Assembly (NCBI GenBank): GCA_014762645.1
Contig: JABURP010000034.1
Coordinates: 1 to 33,287 of the forward strand
Direction: 5' to 3'
Source: Crocinitomicaceae bacterium
GTDB lineage: Bacteria; Bacteroidota; Bacteroidia; Flavobacteriales_D; Crocinitomicaceae
DNA: 33,287 nt
The notes under the pieces were generated by a model that did no database searches, had not been told where the DNA came from, and saw only the letters and a program-made list of their open reading frames with translations. This document shows positions 8,707 through 17,240 of this stretch, piece after piece. The position numbers were made by a program, and so were the translations under genes. Within the stretch, counting starts at the first letter, position 1, and every line of letters begins with the position of its first letter.

Positions 8707-9252
8707 TTACTCTTCTTCTATTGTATGTAAAAGTACTTCGTCTGCTCCATCCGTATGCTCCCACTCCACCTTAACCACTTGTGAAGTCAGGGTATTTACC
8801 ATTTTTCCTATATAATCCGGTTGAATTGGCAAATGCCGTTCAAATTTACGGTCTATCATGATCAATAGCTCCACGTCTTTAGGACGACCATAGGCCAAAA
8901 TAGCATCAAGGGCCGAACGTACAGATCGACCCGTGTACAAAACGTCATCAATTAAGACAACGCGTTTATCTTCAATAATAAAATCTATGTTATTTACAGA
9001 AGGAATTAGTGGTTGTTCTCTCCTTCTAAAGTCGTCCCGATAAAATGTAATGTCCAATTGACCGCAAGTCAGATCAGTATTCAAATCTTTTTCCAGTATA
9101 GCTTTTAGTCGCTCCAGAACATGAACTCCCCTGGGCTGTAATCCTATCAGTACTGTGTTTTCAAAATTGCCGTGATTTTCTTTCAATTGACTAGCTAAGC
9201 GCTTTAGAGTAATCTCAACATGTTTACTATTTAAGATCGTTCGCTTATCCAT
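8707..9252 (-). CDS. pyrR: Bifunctional pyr operon regulator / uracil phosphoribosyltransferase
   Basis: PyrR senses UMP/PRPP and in many bacteria regulates pyr mRNA; it also has uracil phosphoribosyltransferase activity. The 181-aa protein starts at MDKRTILNSKHVEITLKRLA. The PRPP-binding signature VVLIDDVLYTGRSVR is at 98-112, preceded by GLQPRGV (37-43), DITFYRDDF (67-75) and the flexible RREQPL hood. An in-frame start 54 nt upstream is rejected because family proteins begin near the chosen Met. It is first in the pyrR-pyrB pair. Whether it regulates its own leader is unclear: the ~140-nt leader predicted from the 9396 promoter shows no obvious terminator/antiterminator pair. Confidence 0.93.
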   Translation of the reverse strand: MDKRTILNSKHVEITLKRLASQLKENHGNFENTVLIGLQPRGVHVLERLKAILEKDLNTDLTCGQLDITFYRDDFRRREQPLIPSVNNIDFIIEDKRVVLIDDVLYTGRSVRSALDAILAYGRPKDVELLIMIDRKFERHLPIQPDYIGKMVNTLTSQVVKVEWEHTDGADEVLLHTIEEE

Positions 9253-9395
9253 TCGAAAAAGATTGTGTAAAGGTAATTCTTCTGATTGATTTGAGATAAA
9301 AACCAACGGAATTTTCTGAACATTTTTTTAGTTCGATTCAGAATAATGAATGAGATGAACCGATAAATCAAAAATCACTACAGATAAAATTTTTT

Positions 9396-9403
9396 CAAAA
9401 ATA
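9396..9403 (-). promoter_or_regulatory. Candidate -7 element for pyrR-pyrB
   Basis: The minus strand reads TATTTTTG (TAnnTTTG), giving a leader of about 140 nt before pyrR. No TTG lies at the -33 distance. The rest of 9253-9466 is AT-rich and shows no gene. Confidence 0.3.
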
Positions 9404-9466
9404 AAGGGAGATAAACTGCGTAAATTAGCTGTAAGGGTTAAACATTAAAACAACAGTTTTCATGTT

Positions 9467-9573
9467 ATTATGAGTCCCGATTTTGAGTGTAATTTCTTTT
9501 CATAGGGTTTAAATTGGTTAACTTGGTAAAATAATTACCATTCTTTTACACTCGAAATCGGGGTTGCTCATAA
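9467..9573. repeat. Inverted-repeat element, ~107 bp, large potential hairpin
   Basis: The left arm (9467-9492) contains TTATGAGT then CCCGATTTTGAGTGTAA. The right arm (9546-9573), read on the other strand, gives TTATGAGCAAC then CCCGATTTCGAGTGTAA. The arms therefore match over about 24 positions, with a small bulge and one mismatch. The ~53-nt centre holds its own dyad GGTAA-aataa-TTACC (9525-9539). No frame codes for a transposase. It looks like a short MITE-like or REP-like repeat, or a structured RNA between the SUI1-like gene and pyrR. There is no T-tract on either side, so it is not a plain terminator. Confidence 0.65.
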
Positions 9574-9591
9574 CTCCACCCGCATCCTCAT

Positions 9592-9939
9592 TTAATTTCC
9601 ACCCGATTTTTTAACATTGTACCCTTCTGATTGAAGGTAGTCCATGACTTTCGAAATTTGATTTCCCTGTATGAGTATCTCACCCTCTTTGGTTGATCCT
9701 CCAACACCACACTTTTGTTTCAGTGTTTTACCCAGGTCTTTCAGGTCATCTTCTGTGCCGATAAATCCGGTCACCAACGTAACTTCTTTACCTTTCCTTT
9801 GTTTGCGATCAATCATTACTTTTAAATGTTGATCTCCCGGAGGTAAGGTTTCCTGTTCTTCACCTTCATCATACGAAAAATCGTAATCCGGATTGGTGGA
9901 GTACACCACATCTATTTTCTTTTTCTTCTTTTTAGCCAT
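9592..9939 (-). CDS. SUI1/YciH-family translation initiation factor-like protein
   Basis: A 115-aa protein of the eIF1/SUI1 fold, called YciH in E. coli, which in the family affects start-site fidelity on the ribosome. After a basic MAKKKKKKI start and an acidic segment come the core strands VTLVTGFIGTEDDLKDLGK (~54-72), the signature LKQKCGVGGSTKEGEILIQG (~74-93) and a KVMDYLQSEGYNVKKSG tail. The ATG overlaps the stop of the GDPD gene (ATGGCTAA), which marks coupling. A TTG one codon upstream is less likely. It ends the patatin-DUF389-GDPD operon. Confidence 0.9.
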   Translation of the reverse strand: MAKKKKKKIDVVYSTNPDYDFSYDEGEEQETLPPGDQHLKVMIDRKQRKGKEVTLVTGFIGTEDDLKDLGKTLKQKCGVGGSTKEGEILIQGNQISKVMDYLQSEGYNVKKSGGN

Positions 9940-10735
9940 CAATTGCTTTTATCGTACATTCAATATTATCTGAAATTACAAATTCAGGATCGAATTCCAA
10001 GGATTTATACACTTCACCTCGCGTTTTTACATTGTAAATTGACAGAGATATATGGTTAGCTGTCAAACTATCTTTGATCTCCTGCCTCATTGCGTCTAGT
10101 TTTATGGTCAGCATATCCAATCCTTTATTTTTAATGACAGGCAATGCAAATGCAAAATCGTCCGATTCCAGTGATTTTGAAATAAGCGTATCTGTCAAAT
10201 AATTAAAAATGTATTGATTTCTGCAATTGACAGTTACCAACGCTTTTTGATCATCCGTATAGGAACTCAACAAATTGTTCAACGAAGCATTAAACTGACT
10301 GAAATCAATAGTCGATTCTGAACAATCATTGTAATGTTTTATGTCTAATAATAGGGGTTTGTACTGATGCAAAACAAAATCACTGATCTCTTTTAGAAGT
10401 TGAATTTTAGTATCAGAATTATAGATAGAGATATCCTGAATGTCGGTGTAGGTCTGTGAATTTATACAGCCTGTTCCGGTTGAATTTTCATCCAATGAAG
10501 CATCATGATAAGCTAACAGATAGCCATCTGCTGTCATTTGAACATCAATTTCGACGCCATTAGCTCCCAGTTCCAGGGCTCTTTTGACGCTTTCTACTGT
10601 GTTGGGTGGATATTTACTTCGGGATTTGATGATACTTTCTCCGGCATGACCCAGGACCTGAGTTTGTACGTTCGGATACTCCTTCTTACAGGATGCTATT
10701 ATTATCACTACTATCAACAGCACACCAAATCTCAT
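9932..10735 (-). CDS. Glycerophosphodiester phosphodiesterase lipoprotein
   Basis: Predicted to hydrolyse deacylated phospholipids (glycerophosphodiesters) to glycerol-3-phosphate and an alcohol. The 267-aa protein has a short hydrophobic leader and a lipobox ending at Cys16 (IIASC), so it is probably anchored in the periplasm-facing membrane. GDPD motifs follow: GHAGES with His30, PPNTVES, NGVEIDVQMTADG with catalytic Glu62 and Asp64, and LLAYHD with His77. A later LLLDIKHYND segment supplies further barrel residues. Downstream motifs are weaker than in GlpQ, so the exact substrate is open. It sits 9 nt after the DUF389 gene and overlaps the SUI1-like gene, within an operon that also carries a patatin lipase. 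Confidence 0.85.
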   Translation of the reverse strand: MRFGVLLIVVIIIASCKKEYPNVQTQVLGHAGESIIKSRSKYPPNTVESVKRALELGANGVEIDVQMTADGYLLAYHDASLDENSTGTGCINSQTYTDIQDISIYNSDTKIQLLKEISDFVLHQYKPLLLDIKHYNDCSESTIDFSQFNASLNNLLSSYTDDQKALVTVNCRNQYIFNYLTDTLISKSLESDDFAFALPVIKNKGLDMLTIKLDAMRQEIKDSLTANHISLSIYNVKTRGEVYKSLEFDPEFVISDNIECTIKAIDG

Positions 10736-10744
10736 ATCTTCAAT

Positions 10745-12289
10745 TTATTCTAGCGTATACACATGGACCGAATCCTGTTTGAAATTAGCTTTTTGCTTAA
10801 GTTCAAGTTTCACTCTTCTCGATAATTTAGAATTCAGTTTCGCTCTTTCAGAGGGGTTCACGTTGTTTTTGAATTTGACTGTCAAGGTGTAGATGGTGTC
10901 GAGTTCATTCTTATTATTCAGCATAAAGCCACGGTCAATAGCTATGTTACTATACTCCGGATAATCTATTTTAAAGCCGGCCAACAAGTCTTTTACTTTA
11001 AACGGATCTTCTTTTGGAATTGGATTCTTTTCCATCTCCTCAATTTTCTTCCTCAGCTTTCGGTTATCCATTTCCACTTCATGCAAGACGGATGCCACCG
11101 TATTGGCCCCTTCATTACTCTTACTGTATTCATCTAGCATCTCTTGCCAAATGGTCATGTTATCTCTTCCTTGTTTGATCCGCAGATCTACCTTCTCCAA
11201 TTCATAACGCTCTTTATGACGATTCCATTGTTCTATGACATAATCATCCGCATAATAATTACTGATTTCCATTAGAATATAAGAGTCTTCCCAATCAAAA
11301 TGATATGTAGCGTCAACGGTAATATTTGGATCCGTATTCATTACAATTTCATTGACAAAAGCTTCACTGTTACTTTCAAATATTGATCGTTTTGTCATGC
11401 GGTAGAACATGTAAATGGACGGAGCAACGGTTACAATAATGAAAAGGAGTGTATATGCCTTAACGCGTTTTTCAATTTTAGGTGAGACATATTCTTTTTT
11501 AGGAAACTTGAGGTAACGAATAAACAGGTAGGTAGAAGTTGCAATTAGCAATGAATTCAATAGAAACAAGTAAGAGGCACCCAGAAAATAATTCCATTGA
11601 CCGGTGGCCAGCCCAAAACCGGCGGTACAGAGTGGAGGCATTAAGGCTGTAGCAATAGCCACACCCGGAATAACGGTATCTGCTTTTTTCTTGGACAGTG
11701 CAATAACACCTGAAAGGCCACCAAAAAAGGCGATCACTACATCCAGAAAAGTAGGTTCGGTTCGTGCAAAGAGGTTGTCTGTAACATCATGGATAGGTGT
11801 AATTAAAAAATAGACATAAGATGTCGTTACACTTATTGCAACAGTAATTCCAAAGTTTTTCAGTGAATCCAGCAATAACTTGAAGTCATTCATTGCAACC
11901 CCAAAACCAATACCACGGATTGGTCCCATGAGCGGAGAAATAAGCATGGCACCGATAATGACAGCTGTTGAATCCATATTTAGACCAACAGAAGCCACAA
12001 TTATGGAGCACATCAATACCCATACATTGTAACCACTAAAGACGATCCCGTCGCGCACATTTTCAAGTACACCCTGGATGTCGTATTTTACATTTCGAAG
12101 GGATAAAATAGATTTTAAAAAGCCCGCCATACCTGAGATCAGGTTAGCAGGATTTTTATCTATGCGGATCTTTGTAGGATCATGCTCATTAGGCGGTTCT
12201 TCGCTTCTGGCAGATGGTTCCGGCCCTTTATTTCCGTTGTCCTGTCCATTTGACAAGTTCTCCGGTTCTTGCTCAGTTTCTTCAGACAT
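10745..12289 (-). CDS. DUF389-family polytopic membrane protein
   Basis: A 514-aa integral membrane protein of unknown function (DUF389/TIGR00341 type). A charged N-terminus (1-60) is followed by several membrane segments between ~85 and ~295. These carry the two family signatures, GAMLISPLMGPI (113-124) and IPGVAIATALMPPL (207-220) followed by CTAGFGLATG. The C-terminal ~215 residues form a soluble, probably periplasmic region with a short coiled coil (VLHEVEMDNRKLRKKIEEME). A basic beta-rich end follows that resembles a small-conductance-channel tail only in general character. It begins 5 nt after the patatin gene, so transcription and perhaps assembly are shared. Confidence 0.85.
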   Translation of the reverse strand: MSEETEQEPENLSNGQDNGNKGPEPSARSEEPPNEHDPTKIRIDKNPANLISGMAGFLKSILSLRNVKYDIQGVLENVRDGIVFSGYNVWVLMCSIIVASVGLNMDSTAVIIGAMLISPLMGPIRGIGFGVAMNDFKLLLDSLKNFGITVAISVTTSYVYFLITPIHDVTDNLFARTEPTFLDVVIAFFGGLSGVIALSKKKADTVIPGVAIATALMPPLCTAGFGLATGQWNYFLGASYLFLLNSLLIATSTYLFIRYLKFPKKEYVSPKIEKRVKAYTLLFIIVTVAPSIYMFYRMTKRSIFESNSEAFVNEIVMNTDPNITVDATYHFDWEDSYILMEISNYYADDYVIEQWNRHKERYELEKVDLRIKQGRDNMTIWQEMLDEYSKSNEGANTVASVLHEVEMDNRKLRKKIEEMEKNPIPKEDPFKVKDLLAGFKIDYPEYSNIAIDRGFMLNNKNELDTIYTLTVKFKNNVNPSERAKLNSKLSRRVKLELKQKANFKQDSVHVYTLE

Positions 12290-12294
12290 CCCGA

Positions 12295-14544
12295 TTACTG
12301 TTTCAGCAAATCTATCAAATATTCCAATTGATCCTGATTGTAATCATTATTGAAAATGCGTTGAATGTCATTTTTTTCACGTTGGGTCAGGTGCCAACTC
12401 AATGAAATCATCTCTGAAGGATCCTTTCTAAGGACAAAAGTCACCACATCCACAGGGATATTGTCACGTGCCGTAATTTCTACAAGCTCCGTGGCATTAT
12501 ACTCTTGAGAATGATGGTAGTTTCCATAGAAATTAGAAAGAGGTTTCATGAATCGTTTTGACATGGTCATGCGCCCATTATCTGCGATATCATAATCTTT
12601 TTTAATATCCCTCACCTCAATAATCACAATACCGCTGGTGTTTTCTTTGATCCAATCTGCCAGAGCACTTATGTATCGTACGGTAGATTTCGTTCCGTAA
12701 TTATCCCGAATACCTGCATCCATAACCTGAATTTCTGGTTCAGTTGGTAATGTTACCATAGGAAGGATGTATGGGAAAGTCGAATTCATCCTCAGTACAG
12801 AAGTAAATCGAACAGATTGCGCCAGGTTGGCTTCAAACAGTTTAATGAATTCAACATTTTCAGGTCCTACGTGAGCTTTTCTTTCCAATGGACCGTTCAT
12901 GAATCCATAAGGCTGAGATCCAATTATCAGCCGTCTTCCGTCATTTATAATTGTCGGTGTAAACAGCATCAATGGTATCTGTGCAGCTAGTTCCGGCCTA
13001 CGGTAATCCACCATGCGCTTATTGCCAAATACTCCTTCTGTATTTTCATTCAGTTGTTCTTCGAATGAATACCCCCTGTCCTGAACGTAGGTTTGACCTT
13101 TGAGTTCAATCTTTCTAAACCTCATAAATACATCATGCATTACCAGGTTAAAAGCCACAGAGTTCAGGAGATCCTTAGATATATTCTTGAGATATCTTTG
13201 GTCCAGTGGATTAATCGAATCAGATTCTTGCGACAACAACTCCAACTCTCGGTAATACGAAGCTCCCACCATTCCTCCTGACGCTCCGGTAATGAGATGG
13301 ACGTTCTGAAAAAATGACATATCTGTTTCACGATCGAGTTGTTGAATGACGTAAAAGGTCCACATAGCCGCACGCAATCCACCACCCGAAACATTCATCA
13401 TTACGAGCTTGGGTTTATCCGTATTTTGCTCCATTGTGGCTTTCTCATACCAACGATCCAAAATACGCTCATGATGTTCGAGGTCATGCACATATTGAGC
13501 AGAATCAAATTGAATAGCATTGAGGTTTTCGAGTGAATAATTCTGTTTAACACCGTAGTTTAAGCCGTACGCGTAATTCTTCACCTGGAAGAAATCAGAT
13601 TTTGAAGAAACAACATTGATCATAATCAGGGTCACTGCAATTAAACTGATGGCCCATCCTCTAAACCAGGAATAGAAAATAGAGAGGATCATGATGGCGA
13701 ACGTACAAAGGAGCATAAAACTAGCACCGGAAGGAATTTGGGCCAAACTGTAATCTCCAAAATAGCCTAACATAAAAAAGGATACTATGATCAGCAATTC
13801 AAAAACTGAGGCATTTAATTGATTTTGGCGGAACACATCTCTCAGGGTTTCCCTTTTATAATGTTGTGCATCTCTTGCTGGTAAGATTTTACCAAACGAA
13901 GCAATGTAGAAAGAGGGGTGATATATACGGGAATGATGTGACTCGAACCAATGCTTCTTTTTTGTAAATAGTGATCCAACGAAGAAGTAGATGGATCTTT
14001 TACGGGTTTTTCTTCTGAGCTGAAGTTTTGTGATATCCCAGTTGGTGCGGAAAAAATAAAGTACACTGAACAGAATAAAAACGACAATTCCGGCAGTAAA
14101 TGACAGCAACTGAATAACAACTTGTGACAGGGGAACCAATTCTTCATTCATCTGCACATCAGCAATATTGATGCACAATACAACGTAAAATACCACAGGT
14201 ATAATGGAATTGTTGATACAGAATTTATAAAATGGCCTTGCCATAGTGGCGATAAACGGAAAAGAAGGACCGATTAAAATATAGCTATAGAGGTGAAAGG
14301 CCATATAAAACCCTCCCATTGAAAATCCGAGTAAGAGGAACGAAATCCAGCTCACTTCACCTAAATACTCTGGCGAAAGAAAAAGGTACGGTATACCAAA
14401 TTTCATTGCGATACTCTGTGTAACAATACCGAATAAAAGCAACCACATTAATAGAAGAAAATGACTCTTTTTGAAGTGTAAAAAAAGCAGCTGAATAGGG
14501 AAAAAACGAAATACGATCCCCAGTATGTTTTTAAATTTATCCAT
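12295..14544 (-). CDS. Membrane-embedded patatin-like phospholipase
   Basis: A 749-aa protein that combines a multi-pass N-terminus with a patatin lipase domain. Hydrophobic segments lie near residues 28-47, 64-92, 112-130, 138-166, 246-262, 272-292 and 297-313. The lipase part begins with the oxyanion loop VSGGGLRAA (GGG at 387-389) and has the nucleophile elbow GASGG with Ser422. The second catalytic residue is Asp609 in MDAGIRDNYG. Patatins hydrolyse acyl esters of phospholipids through this Ser-Asp dyad. It is first in the operon with DUF389, GDPD and SUI1-like genes. Most bacterial patatins are soluble or outer-membrane fused; here the partner is an inner-membrane-type domain. The native lipid is unknown. 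Confidence 0.85.
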   Translation of the reverse strand: MDKFKNILGIVFRFFPIQLLFLHFKKSHFLLLMWLLLFGIVTQSIAMKFGIPYLFLSPEYLGEVSWISFLLLGFSMGGFYMAFHLYSYILIGPSFPFIATMARPFYKFCINNSIIPVVFYVVLCINIADVQMNEELVPLSQVVIQLLSFTAGIVVFILFSVLYFFRTNWDITKLQLRRKTRKRSIYFFVGSLFTKKKHWFESHHSRIYHPSFYIASFGKILPARDAQHYKRETLRDVFRQNQLNASVFELLIIVSFFMLGYFGDYSLAQIPSGASFMLLCTFAIMILSIFYSWFRGWAISLIAVTLIMINVVSSKSDFFQVKNYAYGLNYGVKQNYSLENLNAIQFDSAQYVHDLEHHERILDRWYEKATMEQNTDKPKLVMMNVSGGGLRAAMWTFYVIQQLDRETDMSFFQNVHLITGASGGMVGASYYRELELLSQESDSINPLDQRYLKNISKDLLNSVAFNLVMHDVFMRFRKIELKGQTYVQDRGYSFEEQLNENTEGVFGNKRMVDYRRPELAAQIPLMLFTPTIINDGRRLIIGSQPYGFMNGPLERKAHVGPENVEFIKLFEANLAQSVRFTSVLRMNSTFPYILPMVTLPTEPEIQVMDAGIRDNYGTKSTVRYISALADWIKENTSGIVIIEVRDIKKDYDIADNGRMTMSKRFMKPLSNFYGNYHHSQEYNATELVEITARDNIPVDVVTFVLRKDPSEMISLSWHLTQREKNDIQRIFNNDYNQDQLEYLIDLLKQ

Positions 14545-14664
14545 TAAAAGTCATGTTCGCGAAGCATTTAATTTGAAATAAAAAAAACGCGCATTTTGTA
14601 TACACTGCCTCTAACTTAATATACGCAAAATTGGCCTGAAAAGCAAGCGGAGAAAGACTTTTCA

Positions 14665-15300
14665 TTACTTCCATACCAATGGCCCTCCACAATCAACATC
14701 AATTTGATATTTGTAATCTTTTCCATACACCTTTAGCACAGAATCTTGAAAAGCTCTCCAATTATGAGCTTCGTGTTCACATTTGTATTTTGCCGAGACT
14801 ATAATCGTATCGTAAACCACCATAAACAATGGCGGTGTTTTTATAAACTTGACGTCTTCATTGAGCTTAACCGGTCCGCCCTCTCCGTCATCTGCCAATC
14901 GGTCCAGGTAATTATAAAATGCATTTATCGTCTTGTTGCTGTCTGTAAAAGAATAATAGAAAAAGTCAGCTACTGGTGTTACCATATTTGATTTACCATA
15001 CGGAACCTGTTCTTTACCAGAAAAGGAAACTTTTCGGCTTGTTGAGAAGCTAAATCTGTCTATAGGATGTGAGGTTGTACAATAAACTGTATCGTAATCA
15101 GCCTCCATGTTTCGGATTAACTGGCCCATTTCAGAAAGGTCTTCAACCACCACGGTTTCAACAATGGTATCATTATCCTCCTGAACACCGGTTTCACCTG
15201 CAAAATCGTCAAAATCCATAGAATCTGCTTGCTCCTGCTCTCCCGAACAAGAGAACAGCAGTACCATTCCTGTTAAAAAGATTAAATTTCTCACTGACAA
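14665..15300 (-). CDS. Uncharacterised lipoprotein
   Basis: A 211-aa protein with a lipoprotein signal (MSVRNLIFLTGMVLLFSC, lipobox Cys18) and an acidic linker. The C-terminal domain is unrecognised, with four cysteines spread through it (CTTSHP, YKCEHEAHNW, VDCGGPLVW). The last two lie near the C-terminus and may form a disulfide. Its start overlaps the end of the small lipoprotein gene at 15291 by 10 nt, so the two lipoproteins are cotranscribed with the threonine aldolase gene. Function unknown. Confidence 0.75.
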   Translation of the reverse strand: MSVRNLIFLTGMVLLFSCSGEQEQADSMDFDDFAGETGVQEDNDTIVETVVVEDLSEMGQLIRNMEADYDTVYCTTSHPIDRFSFSTSRKVSFSGKEQVPYGKSNMVTPVADFFYYSFTDSNKTINAFYNYLDRLADDGEGGPVKLNEDVKFIKTPPLFMVVYDTIIVSAKYKCEHEAHNWRAFQDSVLKVYGKDYKYQIDVDCGGPLVWK

Positions 15301-15524
15301 TTTTCTGAAAGTTCAACTGCTTCTTCAAATGACATTCCATGAGCATCTTCGTACCTTGGATAAACTTCCATTGTATTCTTCATGAAACAATCACAATAAC
15401 CAGGACTTCCCCCCTCTTCTTCACAAGAATTTAAGAAGTCACTTTTCTCTTCGCTTGTCCATGGGTCATCTGAACAGGAAAAAGCTACAAATACCAACAA
15501 TACAATTCCTAAACTATATTTCAT
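15291..15524 (-). CDS. Small Cys-rich lipoprotein
   Basis: A 77-aa protein with a signal MKYSLGIVLLVFVAFSC (lipobox Cys17). The ~60-residue mature part carries four more cysteines in the pattern C-x9-C-x-C ... C (NSCEEEGGSPGYCDCFMKN, ending SENCQ). The GYCDCFMKNTMEVYP and MSFEEAVELSE segments recur in short Bacteroidota lipoproteins as far as I recall. Cysteine spacing suggests two disulfides. It overlaps the ltaE stop by 11 nt and the next lipoprotein by 10 nt. Function unknown. Confidence 0.75.
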   Translation of the reverse strand: MKYSLGIVLLVFVAFSCSDDPWTSEEKSDFLNSCEEEGGSPGYCDCFMKNTMEVYPRYEDAHGMSFEEAVELSENCQ

Positions 15525-16533
15525 TGGGTAATTTTTGCTTTAAAATACTTAAATCTTCGTCAGTTATATCCAAATGTGTAGTAAAACGTATGCGTCCATT
15601 ACCAAAAGGCACACATAACACATCATGTTGCGCTACCTTCTCTACGACATCAAACTCACTCACACCAGGCTCAAGAATTCCAACCACAATATTCGTTGCT
15701 ACCGGCAATACTTCTTTGACCCAGGTCTTTGATTCAAGCAACTCGGCCACTTCTTTTGCACGCCTGTGATCTTCCTTTAATCGCTCTATATTATTTTGAA
15801 GTGCATAAAGTCCACCTGCTGCGATAATGCCTACTTGTCGCATTCCCCCACCTAATCTTTTTCTTACGCGTTTTGCTTTTTTTATAAAATCAGCGGACCC
15901 CAAAAGTACGGAACCTACAGGAGCTCCCAAACCTTTAGAAAGGCAAATTGAAATAGAATCAAATTGGGCTCCGTATTCTTTAGGGTTTGTTCCAGTTTCC
16001 ACCAGGGCATTGAAGACACGTGCTCCATCAAGGTGCAAGGGCAATTTTTTATCCCTGCAGATTTGAGAAATGCGCTGGATATCTTTAAAATCGTAATAAA
16101 CACCTCCTCCTCGGTTCGCGGTATCTTCAATACTCACTAAGGATGTCACGGGATAATGTTGATCGTCCGGATTAATATTCGGTATTATTTCTTCCGGATT
16201 AATGCGCCCTGAGTTTCCACGTAAAAAACGCATGGAACACATAGAGTTCAGTGCAATACCACCACCTTCGTAACGGTAAATATGTGCTTCTTCATGACAA
16301 ATGACTTCATCTCCGGGATTTGTCCAAACATTAATGGCAATTTGGTTTGTTTGTGTACCGGATGTACAATACAACCCAGCTTCCATTCCAAACATATCGG
16401 CAGCAAATTGCTCCAGTTTTTTGACCGTCGGATCATCTCCGAAAACGTCATCACCAACTTCAGCTTCAGCCATCACAGCTCGCATTTCTTTTGACGGTTT
16501 TGTCACCGTATCACTTCTAAAATCTACAGGCAT
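15514..16533 (-). CDS. ltaE: Low-specificity L-threonine aldolase
   Basis: PLP enzyme that cleaves L-threonine/L-allo-threonine to glycine and acetaldehyde. The 339-aa length is normal. Motifs run in order: FRSDTVTKPS (5-14), GDDVFGDDPTV (27-37), SGTQTNQIA (58-66), the HEEAHIYRYEGGG region (80-92), HLDGARVFNA (167-176) and the Schiff-base lysine Lys200 in CLSKGLGAPVGS. It starts 3 nt after the O-methyltransferase stop and overlaps the small lipoprotein gene, so it is the second gene of a four-gene operon. Confidence 0.95.
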   Translation of the reverse strand: MPVDFRSDTVTKPSKEMRAVMAEAEVGDDVFGDDPTVKKLEQFAADMFGMEAGLYCTSGTQTNQIAINVWTNPGDEVICHEEAHIYRYEGGGIALNSMCSMRFLRGNSGRINPEEIIPNINPDDQHYPVTSLVSIEDTANRGGGVYYDFKDIQRISQICRDKKLPLHLDGARVFNALVETGTNPKEYGAQFDSISICLSKGLGAPVGSVLLGSADFIKKAKRVRKRLGGGMRQVGIIAAGGLYALQNNIERLKEDHRRAKEVAELLESKTWVKEVLPVATNIVVGILEPGVSEFDVVEKVAQHDVLCVPFGNGRIRFTTHLDITDEDLSILKQKLPNEI

Positions 16534-16536
16534 TTA

Positions 16537-17178
16537 TTATAATTTTCGCATAACCATTATTCCATCCCTTACCGGAAAAAGTACATTTTCAACTCTGTCA
16601 TCCTTGTGAACCTTTTCATTGAATGCTCTTATTGCGGCTGTACTCTTGTCCTTAAACTTACTCTCATCTACCACATTGCCGCTCCAAAGTACATTGTCCG
16701 CTAAAATATATCCTCCTTGTCTCACTTTGTCTATCACTAAATCAAAGTAGTTTGAATAATTAGACTTGTCTGCATCTATAAACACCAAATCAATTTCATC
16801 CGGTAATTCAGGGATAATCTTTATTGCATCACCAATTCTAAAGTCAATTTGATCCGCATAAGGCGATTTAAAAACATACTTATCAAGTATGGGACGAAGT
16901 TCTTCGTTAATATCTATTGTAATAATCTTTCCGTCTTTTGTGAGGCCTTCTGCAAAGCACAATGCTGAATAACCAGTGTACGTGCCTATTTCAAGCACAT
17001 ATTTTGGTTGGATCATGTGGGAAAATGTAGCGAGCACCCTACCCTGAACATGACCGGATAACATTCTGGGGGTCATAATCTTTAGCCAGGTTTCACGGTT
17101 CAGCTCCGCCAATTGTTCAGATTCTTCCTGCGTATGTTCCTTGATGTAAGTTTCCAGTTCTTCGGGTAAAAAATCCAT
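16537..17178 (-). CDS. Class I SAM-dependent O-methyltransferase
   Basis: A 213-aa protein of the caffeoyl-CoA/catechol O-methyltransferase-like family. The SAM loop is VLEIGTYTGYSAL (61-73). The acidic and metal-binding motif DLVFIDADKSNY is at 130-141 and ADNVLWSG at 160-167, both typical of divalent-metal-dependent members. The RETWLKIMTPRMLSGHVQGR segment (28-47) is also characteristic. The substrate is unknown. The start at MDFLPEELETYI is chosen over an in-frame ATG 60 nt upstream because family homology begins there. It heads the operon with ltaE and two lipoproteins and is divergent from the 17241 gene. Confidence 0.92.
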   Translation of the reverse strand: MDFLPEELETYIKEHTQEESEQLAELNRETWLKIMTPRMLSGHVQGRVLATFSHMIQPKYVLEIGTYTGYSALCFAEGLTKDGKIITIDINEELRPILDKYVFKSPYADQIDFRIGDAIKIIPELPDEIDLVFIDADKSNYSNYFDLVIDKVRQGGYILADNVLWSGNVVDESKFKDKSTAAIRAFNEKVHKDDRVENVLFPVRDGIMVMRKL

Positions 17179-17240
17179 AGTGAGGTTTTTGATAAAGATA
17201 ATATGGAGATGATTATCTTCACCTAAAATTCGCATCAAAT

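Noticed and set aside
8705-8764. N-terminal extension of pyrB into the pyrR gene
   Set aside because: The extra residues overlap the end of pyrR and match no family sequence; the ATG at 8704 begins at the family N-terminus.
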